A DNA stretch of 64,000 nucleotides from Lachnospiraceae bacterium (GCA_017427775.1 JAFRSD010000017.1:62001-126000); one strand, 5' to 3'; positions 17,775 through 26,974 are shown, numbered from the stretch's first letter. Notes: generated by a model from the letters alone, not told the origin. Numbers and translations are program-made.

Positions 17775-18536
17775 CTAATATTCCACCTTCAATAGCGTCA
17801 ACCCGTGCGCCGGGGCTGTCGGTCCCGCCAGCTCGCGGTTCGCTGCCGCAAGGATATCTTTCATCTCTTCGGGTTTTCTTGTCCCCTCGCCGACCTCAAT
17901 CAGCGTTCCCGTCAGGATTCGGACCATATTCGGCAGGAACCCGTTTCCGGAAAATGCGACCGCAATCTCCGGGAATACCGCTTCGCCTTCGGTCCTCTTC
18001 GTCTCCGTTACGGTTATTTCGTAAATCGATCGGACGGTCGACTTCTTGTAATGCCTGTTCCCGAGAAAGCTCTTAAAATCATGCTCTCCGATCAGGTACT
18101 CCGAAGCTTTCCGCATTGCGGCAAGATCTAACGGTTCCGGATGCCACAGCACGTACTGCCTTCCGAACACCGGTCGGACTTCTCCGGTCACGATTCGGTA
18201 GCAATAGGTCTTCCGCTTCGCGTTGAGCCTCGCGTGAAACCTTGCGTCCGTCAACCGGCAGTCCGTAACGACGATATCCTTCGGAAGGAAGGTGTTCATC
18301 TTCTCCATCACCTTTGCCGGTCCGAGATCCGTCTGTACCGCAAAGCTCGCTACCTGTCCGACAGCGTGCACTCCGGCGTCAGTCCGCCCGGAGCCCTGGA
18401 TCTCCACTTCCTGCTCAAACAGTTTCGAGAGCATCGCCTCGATCCGGCCCTGAATTGTATTGTCTGTATTACCCTGCTTCTGCCAGCCGTCATAACGGCT
18501 TCCGTCATATTGCAGGGTCACACGGAAATGCTTCAT
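17775..18536 (-). CDS. truA: tRNA pseudouridine synthase A
   Basis: 253 residues. It converts uridines 38-40 of the tRNA anticodon stem to pseudouridine. It starts 'LQYDGSRYDGWQKQGN', contains the catalytic aspartate in 'GSGRTDAGVHAVGQVA', then 'YCYRIV', 'GEHDFKSFLGN' and the C-terminal 'FLPNMVRILTGTLIEVGEG', all in normal family order and length. It has its own promoter. Confidence 0.95.
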   Translation of the reverse strand: MKHFRVTLQYDGSRYDGWQKQGNTDNTIQGRIEAMLSKLFEQEVEIQGSGRTDAGVHAVGQVASFAVQTDLGPAKVMEKMNTFLPKDIVVTDCRLTDARFHARLNAKRKTYCYRIVTGEVRPVFGRQYVLWHPEPLDLAAMRKASEYLIGEHDFKSFLGNRHYKKSTVRSIYEITVTETKRTEGEAVFPEIAVAFSGNGFLPNMVRILTGTLIEVGEGTRKPEEMKDILAAANRELAGPTAPAHGLTLLKVEY

Positions 18537-18579
18537 AACCCATCTTCCCTTTTCTTATGCAAATAAAAAGACATTTTAC

Positions 18580-18608
18580 ATCATAGCACATTTTTCAATA
18601 CAAGACAA
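18580..18608 (-). promoter_or_regulatory. Promoter of truA
   Basis: Minus strand: TTGTCT (18603-18608), 17-base spacer ending AAAAATGTGC, TATGAT (18580-18585). This is another example of the AAAATGTG-extended -10. Confidence 0.6.
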
Positions 18609-18672
18609 ATGATTCTTTCGTAAACATCCTGCCGGGACGATTTCGGCATTTATTCCCATCCCCGCTATTGAT

Positions 18673-18697
18673 TTGACAGTGGTTGTTTGATAGTATA
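18673..18697 (+). promoter_or_regulatory. Possible promoter of the MBOAT-DHHW operon
   Basis: A perfect -35 TTGACA (18673-18678) is followed 15 bases later by TATAGG; the spacing is short, so this is tentative. The leader to the ATG at 18821 would be about 120 bases, with no recognised riboswitch. Confidence 0.35.
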
Positions 18698-18820
18698 GGA
18701 AATGGAGTCGCAAGACATCCGATCAACTGCTTATTGAGGCTTTATCTGCCTGCTCATGTCATCGAAGGTGAAAGATTTAAAGAAAACCGCAGCGGATATG
18801 CTCGGAACGGAATAGATCAT

Positions 18821-20227
18821 ATGGTATTCAGCAGTTTATTATTCTTCTTTCTCTATCTGCCGCTTTTTCTGGTGCTTTATTTTGTGCTTCCGAAGCGGGC
18901 GAAGAACTATGTCCTTCTTGCGTTCAGCCTCGTTTTTTATGCATGGGGCGAACCTGTCTATGTTTTCTTAATGCTCGGCATGACGCTGTCGGACTATATC
19001 CTCGGACGGTTTATGAACCGTTTCGATCAGAACCCTTCAAAGCGGAAAATGTGCCTGATCCTCTCGATCGTTATCGATCTGTCCTGCCTTGCGTTCTTTA
19101 AGTACGCGGGCTTCTTAGTCGGAACAATAAACGCCATTCCCGGCGTTTCTGTTTCTTTCCGGAAGATTGCTCTTCCCATCGGGATCAGTTTCTTCACTTT
19201 CCAGACCATGAGTTATACAATCGATCTGTACCGCCGCGAGGTAAGCGTTGAGAAGAATTACGCGGAATACCTGATGTATGTTTCCATGTTCCCGCAGCTG
19301 ATCGCGGGCCCGATCGTGCGGTATCAAAACGTTAAGGAATCCCTCCATGAACGTACGGTAAAGGCAAATGATATCACGGACGGCGCGATGCGATTCGTCT
19401 ACGGCCTGTTGAAGAAGGTGCTTCTTGCCAACCGGCTCGGAACGCTCTGGGACGATGCGAAGCTCCTTTCTGATCCGAGTACCGCAATGGCCTGGCTCGG
19501 GGCGGTTGCCTTTACGTTACAGTTGTATCTTGACTTTTCGGCATACAGCGATATGGCGATCGGACTCGGGCGGATGCTCGGCTTCCGGTTTAACGAAAAC
19601 TTCAATTATCCTCTGACGGCGGATTCAGTAACGGATTTCTGGCGCAGATGGCACATTTCACTGTCAACATGGTTCCGCGATTATGTGTACATCCCGCTCG
19701 GCGGGAACCGGTGCAAAGTATCGCGGCAGATTTTCAATCTCGCGGTTGTCTGGTTCTTAACAGGCCTCTGGCATGGTGCATCCTGGAACTATGTGCTGTG
19801 GGGCGTATACTACGGTGTGCTGTTATGTCTTGAAAAATTCGTCTATGGCAAGAAACTTGAAAAGGCGCCGAAGTTCCTGCGCCATCTCTACCTCTGTCTG
19901 ATCGTTGTTGTCGGATTTACCGTATTTGCGATTGAAGATTTTTCGAAGATGGCGTCCTATCTGGCGTCCATGTTTACGGTAAGAGGCGGTCTCGCTAACA
20001 GGGAACTGCTCTTCTATCTGCAGAATTACGGCTGGGTTCTTGCGGTTTCGATCATCGTAAGTCTTCCGGTATTTCCGGCTCTTAAGCGGAAGCTTGAGAA
20101 CGCGGGAAGCAGGACGCGCGCGGTGCTCAGCGCCGGGTATGCGGTTCTTGTTGCGGCGGCATTTTTAGCAGCGGTATCGTATATGGTGGCGGATACGTAC
20201 AATCCGTTTCTGTATTTCAGGTTTTAG
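18821..20227 (+). CDS. MBOAT-family O-acyltransferase (AlgI/PatA-like)
   Basis: 468 residues from the ATG at 18821; the frame is open upstream from a TTG but those codons do not look coding. A polytopic membrane protein of the MBOAT family. Key motifs are 'FPQLIAGPIVRY', 'WRRWHISLSTWFRDYVYIPLGG' and the catalytic-His motif 'GLWHGASWNYVLWG'. Relatives pass acyl groups, usually acetyl, across the membrane for transfer to alginate, peptidoglycan or other polysaccharides. The DHHW gene 9 bases downstream probably encodes the extracellular partner that completes the transfer. Confidence 0.93.
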   Translation: MVFSSLLFFFLYLPLFLVLYFVLPKRAKNYVLLAFSLVFYAWGEPVYVFLMLGMTLSDYILGRFMNRFDQNPSKRKMCLILSIVIDLSCLAFFKYAGFLVGTINAIPGVSVSFRKIALPIGISFFTFQTMSYTIDLYRREVSVEKNYAEYLMYVSMFPQLIAGPIVRYQNVKESLHERTVKANDITDGAMRFVYGLLKKVLLANRLGTLWDDAKLLSDPSTAMAWLGAVAFTLQLYLDFSAYSDMAIGLGRMLGFRFNENFNYPLTADSVTDFWRRWHISLSTWFRDYVYIPLGGNRCKVSRQIFNLAVVWFLTGLWHGASWNYVLWGVYYGVLLCLEKFVYGKKLEKAPKFLRHLYLCLIVVVGFTVFAIEDFSKMASYLASMFTVRGGLANRELLFYLQNYGWVLAVSIIVSLPVFPALKRKLENAGSRTRAVLSAGYAVLVAAAFLAAVSYMVADTYNPFLYFRF

Positions 20228-20236
20228 GAGGCGGGC

Positions 20237-21394
20237 ATGAACGAAAAGATCAAAACCATTCTGGTTGCAGTGCTCGCCGTGATCACGCTCGCCCTGTCGG
20301 CGGCGACGATCATTGCGCCCAAGAAGACGTACTCCGAGCAGGAGAACCGGTACCTTGAGGATCCGCCGGTTCTGTCCGCAGAGGAGATCTTGAACGGCTC
20401 TTTCATGAAGGATTCGGAGTCCTATGTGTCGGACCATTTTATCCTGCGGGATATCTTTATGACAGTCCGGGCCGGCTACGAGCGCCTGACGGGCAGAAAC
20501 CGCGTAAACAATGTGTATCTGGGTGAGGACGGATACTATATTGAGGAATATAACGGGTTACAGAATGCGGCACGCATCGTGTCAGCAGTCACAAGGCTTA
20601 CCGAACGGTGCGAAAGCGCCAATATCCGCGCTGTGCTTGTGCCGACTTCCGTATCCGTATATGCCGATAAACTTCCGGCCACGGCTAAGGGAACCGACCA
20701 GGAAACCGACCGGCAGGCTCTTATGAAGTCCGTTTCCGAGAGAATCGAGAACCTGAAGCCTTCGGACGGCGGAAAGAATTTCTCATGGGTGGATGTCGCA
20801 GAAGCGTTTGAAGGCGCAAAGAAGGAGCAATTATTCTATAAACTCGACCATCACTGGACGACCTACGGTGCCTATGTCGCATACCGCGAGATCATAACCA
20901 GCTTCGGCTTCGCGCCGCTTGAACGATCCCTGTTTACGGAGCGTACGGTCAGCACGGCGTTTAAGGGCACATTTTCCTCGAAGGTCAATGACCTGCTCGC
21001 GAAGCCCGACAACGTAACGGTATTTGAGAGCGACCGGCTTTCCCTGACGGTCACCTATCCGGACCGTAATCTTACGACCGATACGCTTTACGCGCAGGAA
21101 TACCTTACAAAGAAAGACAAATACTCCTACTTCTTAAACAACCAGAACACATTTGTCGAGATCCATAACGCGAATGCGCAAAGTGACCGTGTTCTCGCGG
21201 TCGTGAAGGACAGCTACGCAAACTGTCTGGTACCGTTCCTTGCGGAACACTTCGAAACGATCTATGTATTCGATCCGAGATTCTACAGAGGGAAGATATC
21301 AGACTTCATCAACGAGAACGGCGTAACGGACGTCCTGTTCCTTTACAACATGTACACGATCGATTCGGATGCGGGAATCAACAAGATACAGTAG
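20237..21394 (+). CDS. DHHW/AlgX-like extracellular esterase or acetyltransferase partner
   Basis: 385 residues. An N-terminal signal anchor (IKTILVAVLAVITLALSAATII) is followed by 'SEQENRYLEDPPVLS', the normal entry of DHHW proteins, and then a SGNH/AlgX-like fold with the eponymous 'LDHHWTTYGAYVAY'. 'VVKDSYANCLVPFL' holds the probable catalytic serine. The RBS is TAGGAGG. It forms a two-gene operon with the MBOAT protein; together they would O-acylate a surface polymer. No obvious terminator separates it from the convergent gene 4 bases away. Confidence 0.88.
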   Translation: MNEKIKTILVAVLAVITLALSAATIIAPKKTYSEQENRYLEDPPVLSAEEILNGSFMKDSESYVSDHFILRDIFMTVRAGYERLTGRNRVNNVYLGEDGYYIEEYNGLQNAARIVSAVTRLTERCESANIRAVLVPTSVSVYADKLPATAKGTDQETDRQALMKSVSERIENLKPSDGGKNFSWVDVAEAFEGAKKEQLFYKLDHHWTTYGAYVAYREIITSFGFAPLERSLFTERTVSTAFKGTFSSKVNDLLAKPDNVTVFESDRLSLTVTYPDRNLTTDTLYAQEYLTKKDKYSYFLNNQNTFVEIHNANAQSDRVLAVVKDSYANCLVPFLAEHFETIYVFDPRFYRGKISDFINENGVTDVLFLYNMYTIDSDAGINKIQ

Positions 21395-21398
21395 CCAT

Positions 21399-22685
21399 TT
21401 AATTCCAGTAAAAGATTCCCGGCAGATCCTCGGGAAAATACGAATAAAACTCTGCGTTCTCCGTGGCCTGGGAGGACGATACTCCTGATCTTTCGTAAGA
21501 ATAGGAGTACATCTCGCGTCCGTTATCCCTCGAAATGAGATTTCCATAAGCGTCATAAGCGAATTCGGTCTTTACGGGGGTTATTCCGAGATAGGCCTCA
21601 GTGGTATTCGCTATACGACCTTTTTTGTCAAATTCGACAGAATAAGAATACTGCAGTTTACCGAGTGCCGTCTCCTGCTCATATAACAGCCGTCCGTTAT
21701 CGTCAAACTCTTTTTCAAGGGTCGACTCTTCCTCACCTATCGTGGCTTCGCTGCTCTGGTATGACTTCTTCTTAATAAGAATCCCCCTGTCCGTCGACGA
21801 GTAGTCGTAATAATTCCTCGTCACGTTGACGGCACCGCTATCCGTGTACACTTCTGATATTATTCTGCCTGACAGTTCATATTCCCGGGAAACCCTTTGG
21901 ATGCCATAGAGACTGTTTTTAACGGATGCCTGTTCCTTCCATCCCCCGCTCAAATAATCCACTTCCAGAAGCACCTTCCCTCTCTGTCCGTTGGAATCAA
22001 CCTCATAGCACTTCGTGACCAGTCCGTCTGCATTACAGTCGCTCACCTTTTTCAGAATCCGTTCACCCGACTTATCCCCTACGGTTTCCTGCGTTTCCTC
22101 GGATACGATATGTCCGTAATCATCATAAACATAATACGTTCCCGTTTCACTGTAAGGGCTGGCGGGACTCTCATGTTCAACCGTCAGACTTAGCGGCCTC
22201 TCCTGATCATCATACTGGGTCACTTCCGTATGCGAGTAACTGTCTGAAGAATCGTGTTTGATCTGCAACCGGACCTTTCCGTCCGGCAGATACTCTTTCG
22301 TTATGCTTTCTTTGCGCGTCACGTAATCAACTCTTGTAATCGGAATCCCTTCGTCATAGTAATAGGAATAACCATAGGTTCCTTTCTTCTCGTCATCATA
22401 GATTACGCTGGAAAGCCGTCCTTTTTCGTCATACTCGCAGCGGAATACGCGCGACTTAACTCCTCTCGAATCGGTACGGTATTCCTCCGTCAGATGCCAC
22501 GCACCTTTCGCTGCTTTCGTAGAAGACGTCTTCTTCTCCTCCTCCGGCTTATCCTCCTTGAATATGGACACTAAAAGCACAACCCATGCCACGATTACGA
22601 ACAGACATACTGCGGCAATGATCGTTGCGATTCTCTGCTTCTTACCGAGATTCTTTTTGAATCTCTTTTTCTTTGTTCCTTTCAT
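21399..22685 (-). CDS. YD-repeat-like single-pass membrane protein
   Basis: 428 residues. A lysine-rich cytoplasmic start, one transmembrane helix (about residues 19-42), a short charged linker, then about 370 extracellular residues rich in Tyr-Asp repeats such as 'CEYDEKGRLSSVIYDDE', 'EFDDNGRLLYEQE' and 'EFAYDAYGNLISRDNG'. The pattern is that of RHS/YD repeats, which fold as beta-sheet shells, but there is no RHS core or toxin domain. It may bind a cell wall carbohydrate or be a surface protein; the function is unknown. ATG at 22685 after GGGGAGAACGGAG. Confidence 0.75.
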   Translation of the reverse strand: MKGTKKKRFKKNLGKKQRIATIIAAVCLFVIVAWVVLLVSIFKEDKPEEEKKTSSTKAAKGAWHLTEEYRTDSRGVKSRVFRCEYDEKGRLSSVIYDDEKKGTYGYSYYYDEGIPITRVDYVTRKESITKEYLPDGKVRLQIKHDSSDSYSHTEVTQYDDQERPLSLTVEHESPASPYSETGTYYVYDDYGHIVSEETQETVGDKSGERILKKVSDCNADGLVTKCYEVDSNGQRGKVLLEVDYLSGGWKEQASVKNSLYGIQRVSREYELSGRIISEVYTDSGAVNVTRNYYDYSSTDRGILIKKKSYQSSEATIGEEESTLEKEFDDNGRLLYEQETALGKLQYSYSVEFDKKGRIANTTEAYLGITPVKTEFAYDAYGNLISRDNGREMYSYSYERSGVSSSQATENAEFYSYFPEDLPGIFYWN

Positions 22686-22760
22686 GCTCCGTTCTCCCCT
22701 CGGTTCTCCTCATCGGACTTCCGTCCCTGTACCATCTGCTCTTCTTGCATACTTAATGCT

Positions 22761-22798
22761 ACTATATCACATTTTCCTTCTTTCCGTGCTAAAATGTG
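22761..22798 (-). promoter_or_regulatory. Extended -10 promoter of the YD-repeat gene, with an inverted repeat
   Basis: Minus strand: GGAAAATGTGA then TATAGT (22761-22766); no good -35. The block CACATTTT (22769-22776) is repeated in inverted form as AAAATGTG at 22791-22798, which could be chance or an operator. Confidence 0.4.
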
Positions 22799-22827
22799 AA
22801 TCTTTTTTGCAAAAAGACCGTTCTGCC

Positions 22828-22856
22828 TTTACACTCTTTTGAAAAACCTTTATAAT
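22828..22856 (+). promoter_or_regulatory. Promoter of the VTC-DUF4956-CotH operon
   Basis: TTTACA (22828-22833), 17-base spacer, perfect TATAAT (22851-22856). The leader is about 80 bases and contains an ACGG...ACCGT hairpin (22899-22914). Confidence 0.7.
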
Positions 22857-22941
22857 GCTATCGTAAACGGCGTTCTATGCCGGATACGTTTGTAAGTACG
22901 GCGGTGAAACCGTCTTTCAAAATCGGATTCAGGACGGAGTT

Positions 22942-23676
22942 ATGAGGTTTTTACGATATCAAAATCCATTTGCGAACAGAAAAGGCCGGCATGAGATCAA
23001 AATCCTTCTGACCTATCCGCAATACGTGGAACTCCGCGCACGGGTTTCCGGCATAATGACACCCGATCCGAATATGCCAGGTCCGGAAGGTTATCTGATC
23101 CGGAGCGTTTACCTGGACACCATGAAGAACGATGCCTACTACGAGAAGGACAGCGGCGTGGAACACCGTAACAAGTACCGGATACGTGCCTACAACGGGA
23201 GCGACGAGCTCATCATGTTAGAGAATAAAGAGAAGATCGATGACCGCATCATTAAGACCGGAGCGCGGATCACGCGTGCGGATTACGACGCGATCCTGAG
23301 GGGTGACTTCTCCGTACTCGGTGCCTATGACGATCCGCTTTGTAAAGACGTTCTTGCGCGGCACTCTTCCGCGGTACTTACGCCAAAGGTGATCGTAGAG
23401 TACTACCGCGAGGCATTCATCCATCCGCTTTCAAAGGTGCGCGTCACATTTGACCGCCTGGTCGCGGCGGGCGTGAACACGCTTGATATGTTCGACGAAA
23501 AGCTGTATACGTCTCCGGTCTTCGGGCAGCGCGAGGTCGTTCTCGAAGTCAAATACGACGATGCCTTTCCGATGTATCTGAAGCAGCTTTTGACCAACAA
23601 CGGCATAAAGCTTGCGATTTCAAAATTCGTTATGTGCAGCGACAAGCTGAAGAATAATTATATAGTTTTACGATAA
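22942..23676 (+). CDS. VTC-domain polyphosphate polymerase
   Basis: 244 residues. It matches the catalytic tunnel domain of the vacuolar transporter chaperone, which makes polyphosphate from ATP. Expected basic/acidic tunnel residues appear in 'GRHEIKILL', 'IRSVYLDT', 'HRNKYRIRAYNG', 'LENKEKIDDRIIKTGARITR', 'VIVEYYREAF' and 'VVLEVKYDD'. The domain fills the whole protein with no membrane segment. It starts an operon with DUF4956 and CotH, a partnership known from many bacteria, where the product may be a phosphate-rich polymer or a phosphorylated surface protein. Confidence 0.9.
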   Translation: MRFLRYQNPFANRKGRHEIKILLTYPQYVELRARVSGIMTPDPNMPGPEGYLIRSVYLDTMKNDAYYEKDSGVEHRNKYRIRAYNGSDELIMLENKEKIDDRIIKTGARITRADYDAILRGDFSVLGAYDDPLCKDVLARHSSAVLTPKVIVEYYREAFIHPLSKVRVTFDRLVAAGVNTLDMFDEKLYTSPVFGQREVVLEVKYDDAFPMYLKQLLTNNGIKLAISKFVMCSDKLKNNYIVLR

Positions 23677-23688
23677 GGAGCACCACAA

Positions 23689-24351
23689 ATGTCTGATTAT
23701 ATTAACGAGATTAAAAACCTGATGGGCCAGGCAGATTCCCTGAGCAGCACAACCCCTGTTCAAATCATTGCCTGCCTCACATATACCGTGCTTTGTGCCG
23801 CAATCATCTATTGCATCTACCGGTTCTTCTACCGTGGCGCGTGCTACAGCGAAAACTTTGCCGTGCTCCTGGTACTCGTTACGCTCACCACGGCGATGAT
23901 CATTCTGACCATCAGCTCCAGCGTCGGACTTGCGCTCGGTACAATCGGCGCGCTGAGCATTATCCGTTTCCGTTCCGCGATCAAGGACCCGCTTGATGTC
24001 GGTTTCCTGTTCTGGGCTGTTGTTGTCGGCCTGACGACCGGCGCGGGCATGGTTCCGTTCGCCGTACTCGGTTCCGTATTTATCGCTGTTGTTTATATTC
24101 TGTTGACCTTCCTTCGCACCTCGCGCGGCACCTATCTGCTTGTTGTCCGTTACAAGGACGATGCTTCCGAGGATGTAAAACGCATCATTTCTTCGCTGAA
24201 GGGACGCCTGAAGAACAAGTCCGTATACAAGGAAGAAAACGAGCTGACCGTTCAGATCCGCTTCCGCGGTACCGATACCCCGTTTTTAACCGAGCTGAAT
24301 GCACTTTCCGGTGTAAGCAGCGCCGTTCTAGTTGAATTTACCGGAGAGTAA
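23689..24351 (+). CDS. DUF4956 membrane protein
   Basis: 220 residues. Three or four transmembrane helices (about residues 25-130) are followed by a small soluble alpha/beta domain (about 140-220). The signature 'TIGALSIIRFRSAIKDPLDVGFLFWAV' is diagnostic for DUF4956. It is regularly found between VTC and CotH genes, and probably serves as the membrane component of that system, perhaps moving polyphosphate or phosphate donor; that role is an inference. RBS AAGGAG; 12 bases after the VTC gene. Confidence 0.9.
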   Translation: MSDYINEIKNLMGQADSLSSTTPVQIIACLTYTVLCAAIIYCIYRFFYRGACYSENFAVLLVLVTLTTAMIILTISSSVGLALGTIGALSIIRFRSAIKDPLDVGFLFWAVVVGLTTGAGMVPFAVLGSVFIAVVYILLTFLRTSRGTYLLVVRYKDDASEDVKRIISSLKGRLKNKSVYKEENELTVQIRFRGTDTPFLTELNALSGVSSAVLVEFTGE

Positions 24352-24394
24352 CCGGTACCTAATTGATTCCTAAGTATCTCGAAAGGGGGAGACT

Positions 24395-26809
24395 ATGCAT
24401 CAGGGAAATTCCAGAAAAACGCCGCTGATCGTAGCCCTGGTTTTATTCACCGGGCTGATCGTGCTCATCATTTTCGCAAAGAAGAGCGGCAGAAGATCAC
24501 AGCCCGTTCCCACGGTAGCACCGATTGCCGAACCGACTTCGTCTGTTCCGTCCTCACCGCACGATCCGAAGAAGGACTATCCTGACGACAACTTCACGTT
24601 TACCGATGATATGGGAGACGTTGTTCTTTCTCACAACAATTATTTCTACGATCAGGACATCACCTTAAAGATCTATTCCCGTAAGACCGGAACAATCCGT
24701 TATACGCTGGACGGCTCGACACCGACTGAGAAATCTACGGTTTATTCCGCGGAAACGGGTATTCCGCTTTCCGCAGCCCGCGGAAACGACCCGAAAGTCT
24801 ATTCCGTTCACGCAGTCGTGTTCTATGAAGACGGAAAGCAGTCCGACGAGATCATTCACAGTTATCTGCTCAGTAAGGGCGTGAATTCACGCTTTGAGAA
24901 TATGATGATCGTTGTGATCAGCGGAGATCCGGACGATCTGACCAATGCGCCGGACGGAATCCTCTTCGGACTCAACTACGAGAAGCGGGGCAAAGAAAGC
25001 GAACGTCCGGTATATGTAGAGGTATTGAACCGGGCAGGCGCCCTGATTAATGCACAAAAGCTCGGTGTCCGTATCAACGGCGGATACAACCGTCGGAACT
25101 CCCAGAAGTCTCTGAAATTCTTCGCCCGCAAGAAATATTCGCCCGAGACGGGTAACGCCTACCTCAACTGCTTCGATCTGTTGAGCGAGGACGGCACGCA
25201 GATTGTCCGTTATGACAAATTCGTTCTTCGGGCAAGCGGAAACGACTTCCGATTTGCCTTCTGCCGCGACGAACTGAACCAGATGCTCGCGAAGGAAGCC
25301 GGATTTGAAGACTACGAACCCGTATTCCCGGCTGTCGCCTATATGAACGGTTCCTATATCGGCTACTTCTGGCTGCATGGTTCCTATTGCGATGAGTTCT
25401 TTAAGCGCCGCTATGGTGCTTCCCCCGCGGAGCAGGCTTCGACGGACGGGAACTTCACGGAAGGCGAGTTCGTCACGATCAAGGGAAGCGATACGAAGAA
25501 GAAACCGGATGATGACGCAGACGCCATCGAGGAACAGCTTGTCGAAGAATACAACAAGGCCTATGCCGAGTTTTCTTCCAAGAATCTGACCAATAATGCG
25601 AATTACCAGGCCCTCTGCAAATTCATGGACGTCGAGAACTATCTGGATTATATGGCGTACAGCATCTACCTTTGCAATAAAGACTGGCCCGACAACAACG
25701 TCATGTGTTACCGCTATGTTGCCGCGGAAGGCGAAAGCTACGGCGAAGGCGTATATGACGGCCGGTGGCGTCACCTTTTGCATGACCTCGACTATACGCT
25801 CGGATTATACGGTCAGGACGAGGTAATGAACTCCTACGATACGCTGAAGCATGTTCTGAAGTTCAGCGGGGACCGTCATTCCGACCTCTTCGCCGCGCTG
25901 ATGGAACGCGCGGACTGCCGCGAATACTTCATCAAGAAGTCTCTCGATTACGGCGCGGGTGCGCTTTCCTATTCGTCGATCGCCTCTAAGCTTGCATCGA
26001 TCACGAACAGCCGCTCGAACGAGATGAAATACTTTTATGATTATCTGACCTCGCTCCGTGCGGAGGACGTTTCCTGGGTAAATATCAACCAGCTGGAGGG
26101 AAATGTCGAGCAGATCCTCGAATTCGCAAAGCGCCGTGCGGAACGGTCTGCGGATTACCTGAAATATAACTTTAACCTGAGCGGCACCCGCTACAATATC
26201 CTCATCAACGGGGCAGAGGGTGCACGGATCCGCTTGAACAGTTATTTAGCGAAGGAAGGAGCTTCCGTATCCGGCGTCTACTTTACCGATTATGCAACCT
26301 CCGTTTCGGCGGAATACGCTGTCGGCAAAGGCTTCGATTATTGGGAATTGAACGGAAAGCGTGTGGATACGAAGACGCTCAAGATCACATCGAAAGAGCT
26401 TTCGAACGGAAGCGTTACCATCGTGCTTCACGTAAAAGACGTTCCGGCGGAAAGCCTGATCATCTCTGAGTTCTGTTCCCGCGGCGAAGATTACATTACG
26501 ATTCAAAACCTGACAGGAGCAGCCGTTACACTCAGCGGATACGTTCTTTCGGACGGAACCTATGAGTATCATTTCGAGTCCGGAGATTCAATTGCTGCAG
26601 GCGAAAGCATTACCGTCTACGGAGAAGAATCCAAGAACGCTCCCGCATCTGCCCGCAAAGCCGTCTTCAAGCTAGCCGAGGACGAACTCCTCACGCTGAA
26701 GGATGCTTCTGGAAAGACCGTTGATTCCGTCAAGATCCCGAACTCCCATACCGGATTCGTATTCAGGCGGAATTCTTATACCGGACAGTTCGAAGAGGTT
26801 AATCCTTAA
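24395..26809 (+). CDS. CotH kinase family protein with chitobiase-like and lamin-tail domains
   Basis: 804 residues, surface anchored by a single helix (about residues 8-27). Residues about 75-150 contain a chitobiase/FN3-like module ('IRYTLDGSTPTEKS'). The CotH kinase core spans about 170-600, with 'INGGYNRRNSQKSLKFFARK' near residue 228 (nucleotide-binding Arg/Lys) and 'HLLHDLDYTLGLYG' near 463 (metal-binding Asp). Residues about 690-804 form a lamin-tail domain ('IISEFCSRGEDYITIQNLTG'). CotH of Bacillus phosphorylates spore coat proteins. Here it is likely an extracellular protein or glycan kinase working with VTC and DUF4956. Confidence 0.9.
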   Translation: MHQGNSRKTPLIVALVLFTGLIVLIIFAKKSGRRSQPVPTVAPIAEPTSSVPSSPHDPKKDYPDDNFTFTDDMGDVVLSHNNYFYDQDITLKIYSRKTGTIRYTLDGSTPTEKSTVYSAETGIPLSAARGNDPKVYSVHAVVFYEDGKQSDEIIHSYLLSKGVNSRFENMMIVVISGDPDDLTNAPDGILFGLNYEKRGKESERPVYVEVLNRAGALINAQKLGVRINGGYNRRNSQKSLKFFARKKYSPETGNAYLNCFDLLSEDGTQIVRYDKFVLRASGNDFRFAFCRDELNQMLAKEAGFEDYEPVFPAVAYMNGSYIGYFWLHGSYCDEFFKRRYGASPAEQASTDGNFTEGEFVTIKGSDTKKKPDDDADAIEEQLVEEYNKAYAEFSSKNLTNNANYQALCKFMDVENYLDYMAYSIYLCNKDWPDNNVMCYRYVAAEGESYGEGVYDGRWRHLLHDLDYTLGLYGQDEVMNSYDTLKHVLKFSGDRHSDLFAALMERADCREYFIKKSLDYGAGALSYSSIASKLASITNSRSNEMKYFYDYLTSLRAEDVSWVNINQLEGNVEQILEFAKRRAERSADYLKYNFNLSGTRYNILINGAEGARIRLNSYLAKEGASVSGVYFTDYATSVSAEYAVGKGFDYWELNGKRVDTKTLKITSKELSNGSVTIVLHVKDVPAESLIISEFCSRGEDYITIQNLTGAAVTLSGYVLSDGTYEYHFESGDSIAAGESITVYGEESKNAPASARKAVFKLAEDELLTLKDASGKTVDSVKIPNSHTGFVFRRNSYTGQFEEVNP

Positions 26810-26873
26810 TCTGTTCACCGGAAATCGTTTTCGTAACCTGACTGGCGGAAACGAATCATAAAACGACATACAA

Positions 26874-26902
26874 AAAGTCCGGAGCATCACGCTCCGGACT
26901 TT
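26874..26902. terminator. Bidirectional terminator
   Basis: A perfect 12-bp stem (AAAGTCCGGAGC / GCTCCGGACTTT) with a 5-base loop, flanked by A-run and T-run, lies between the convergent CotH and PPIase genes and can serve both. Confidence 0.8.
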
Positions 26903-26974
26903 ATCTTTGATCTGACGGGAGAAGCCGCATTGACGGTCTTCTCTTTTTCCTTTACAAACTGTTTCGAACAGAGC

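Noticed and set aside
18690..18820. c-di-GMP or other riboswitch before the MBOAT gene
   Set aside because: No conserved core was found; only isolated short matches.
22857..22941. c-di-GMP (GEMM) riboswitch in the VTC leader
   Set aside because: A GGTGAAACCG-like stretch looked suggestive, but the GEMM core and tetraloop receptor are missing and the leader is too short.
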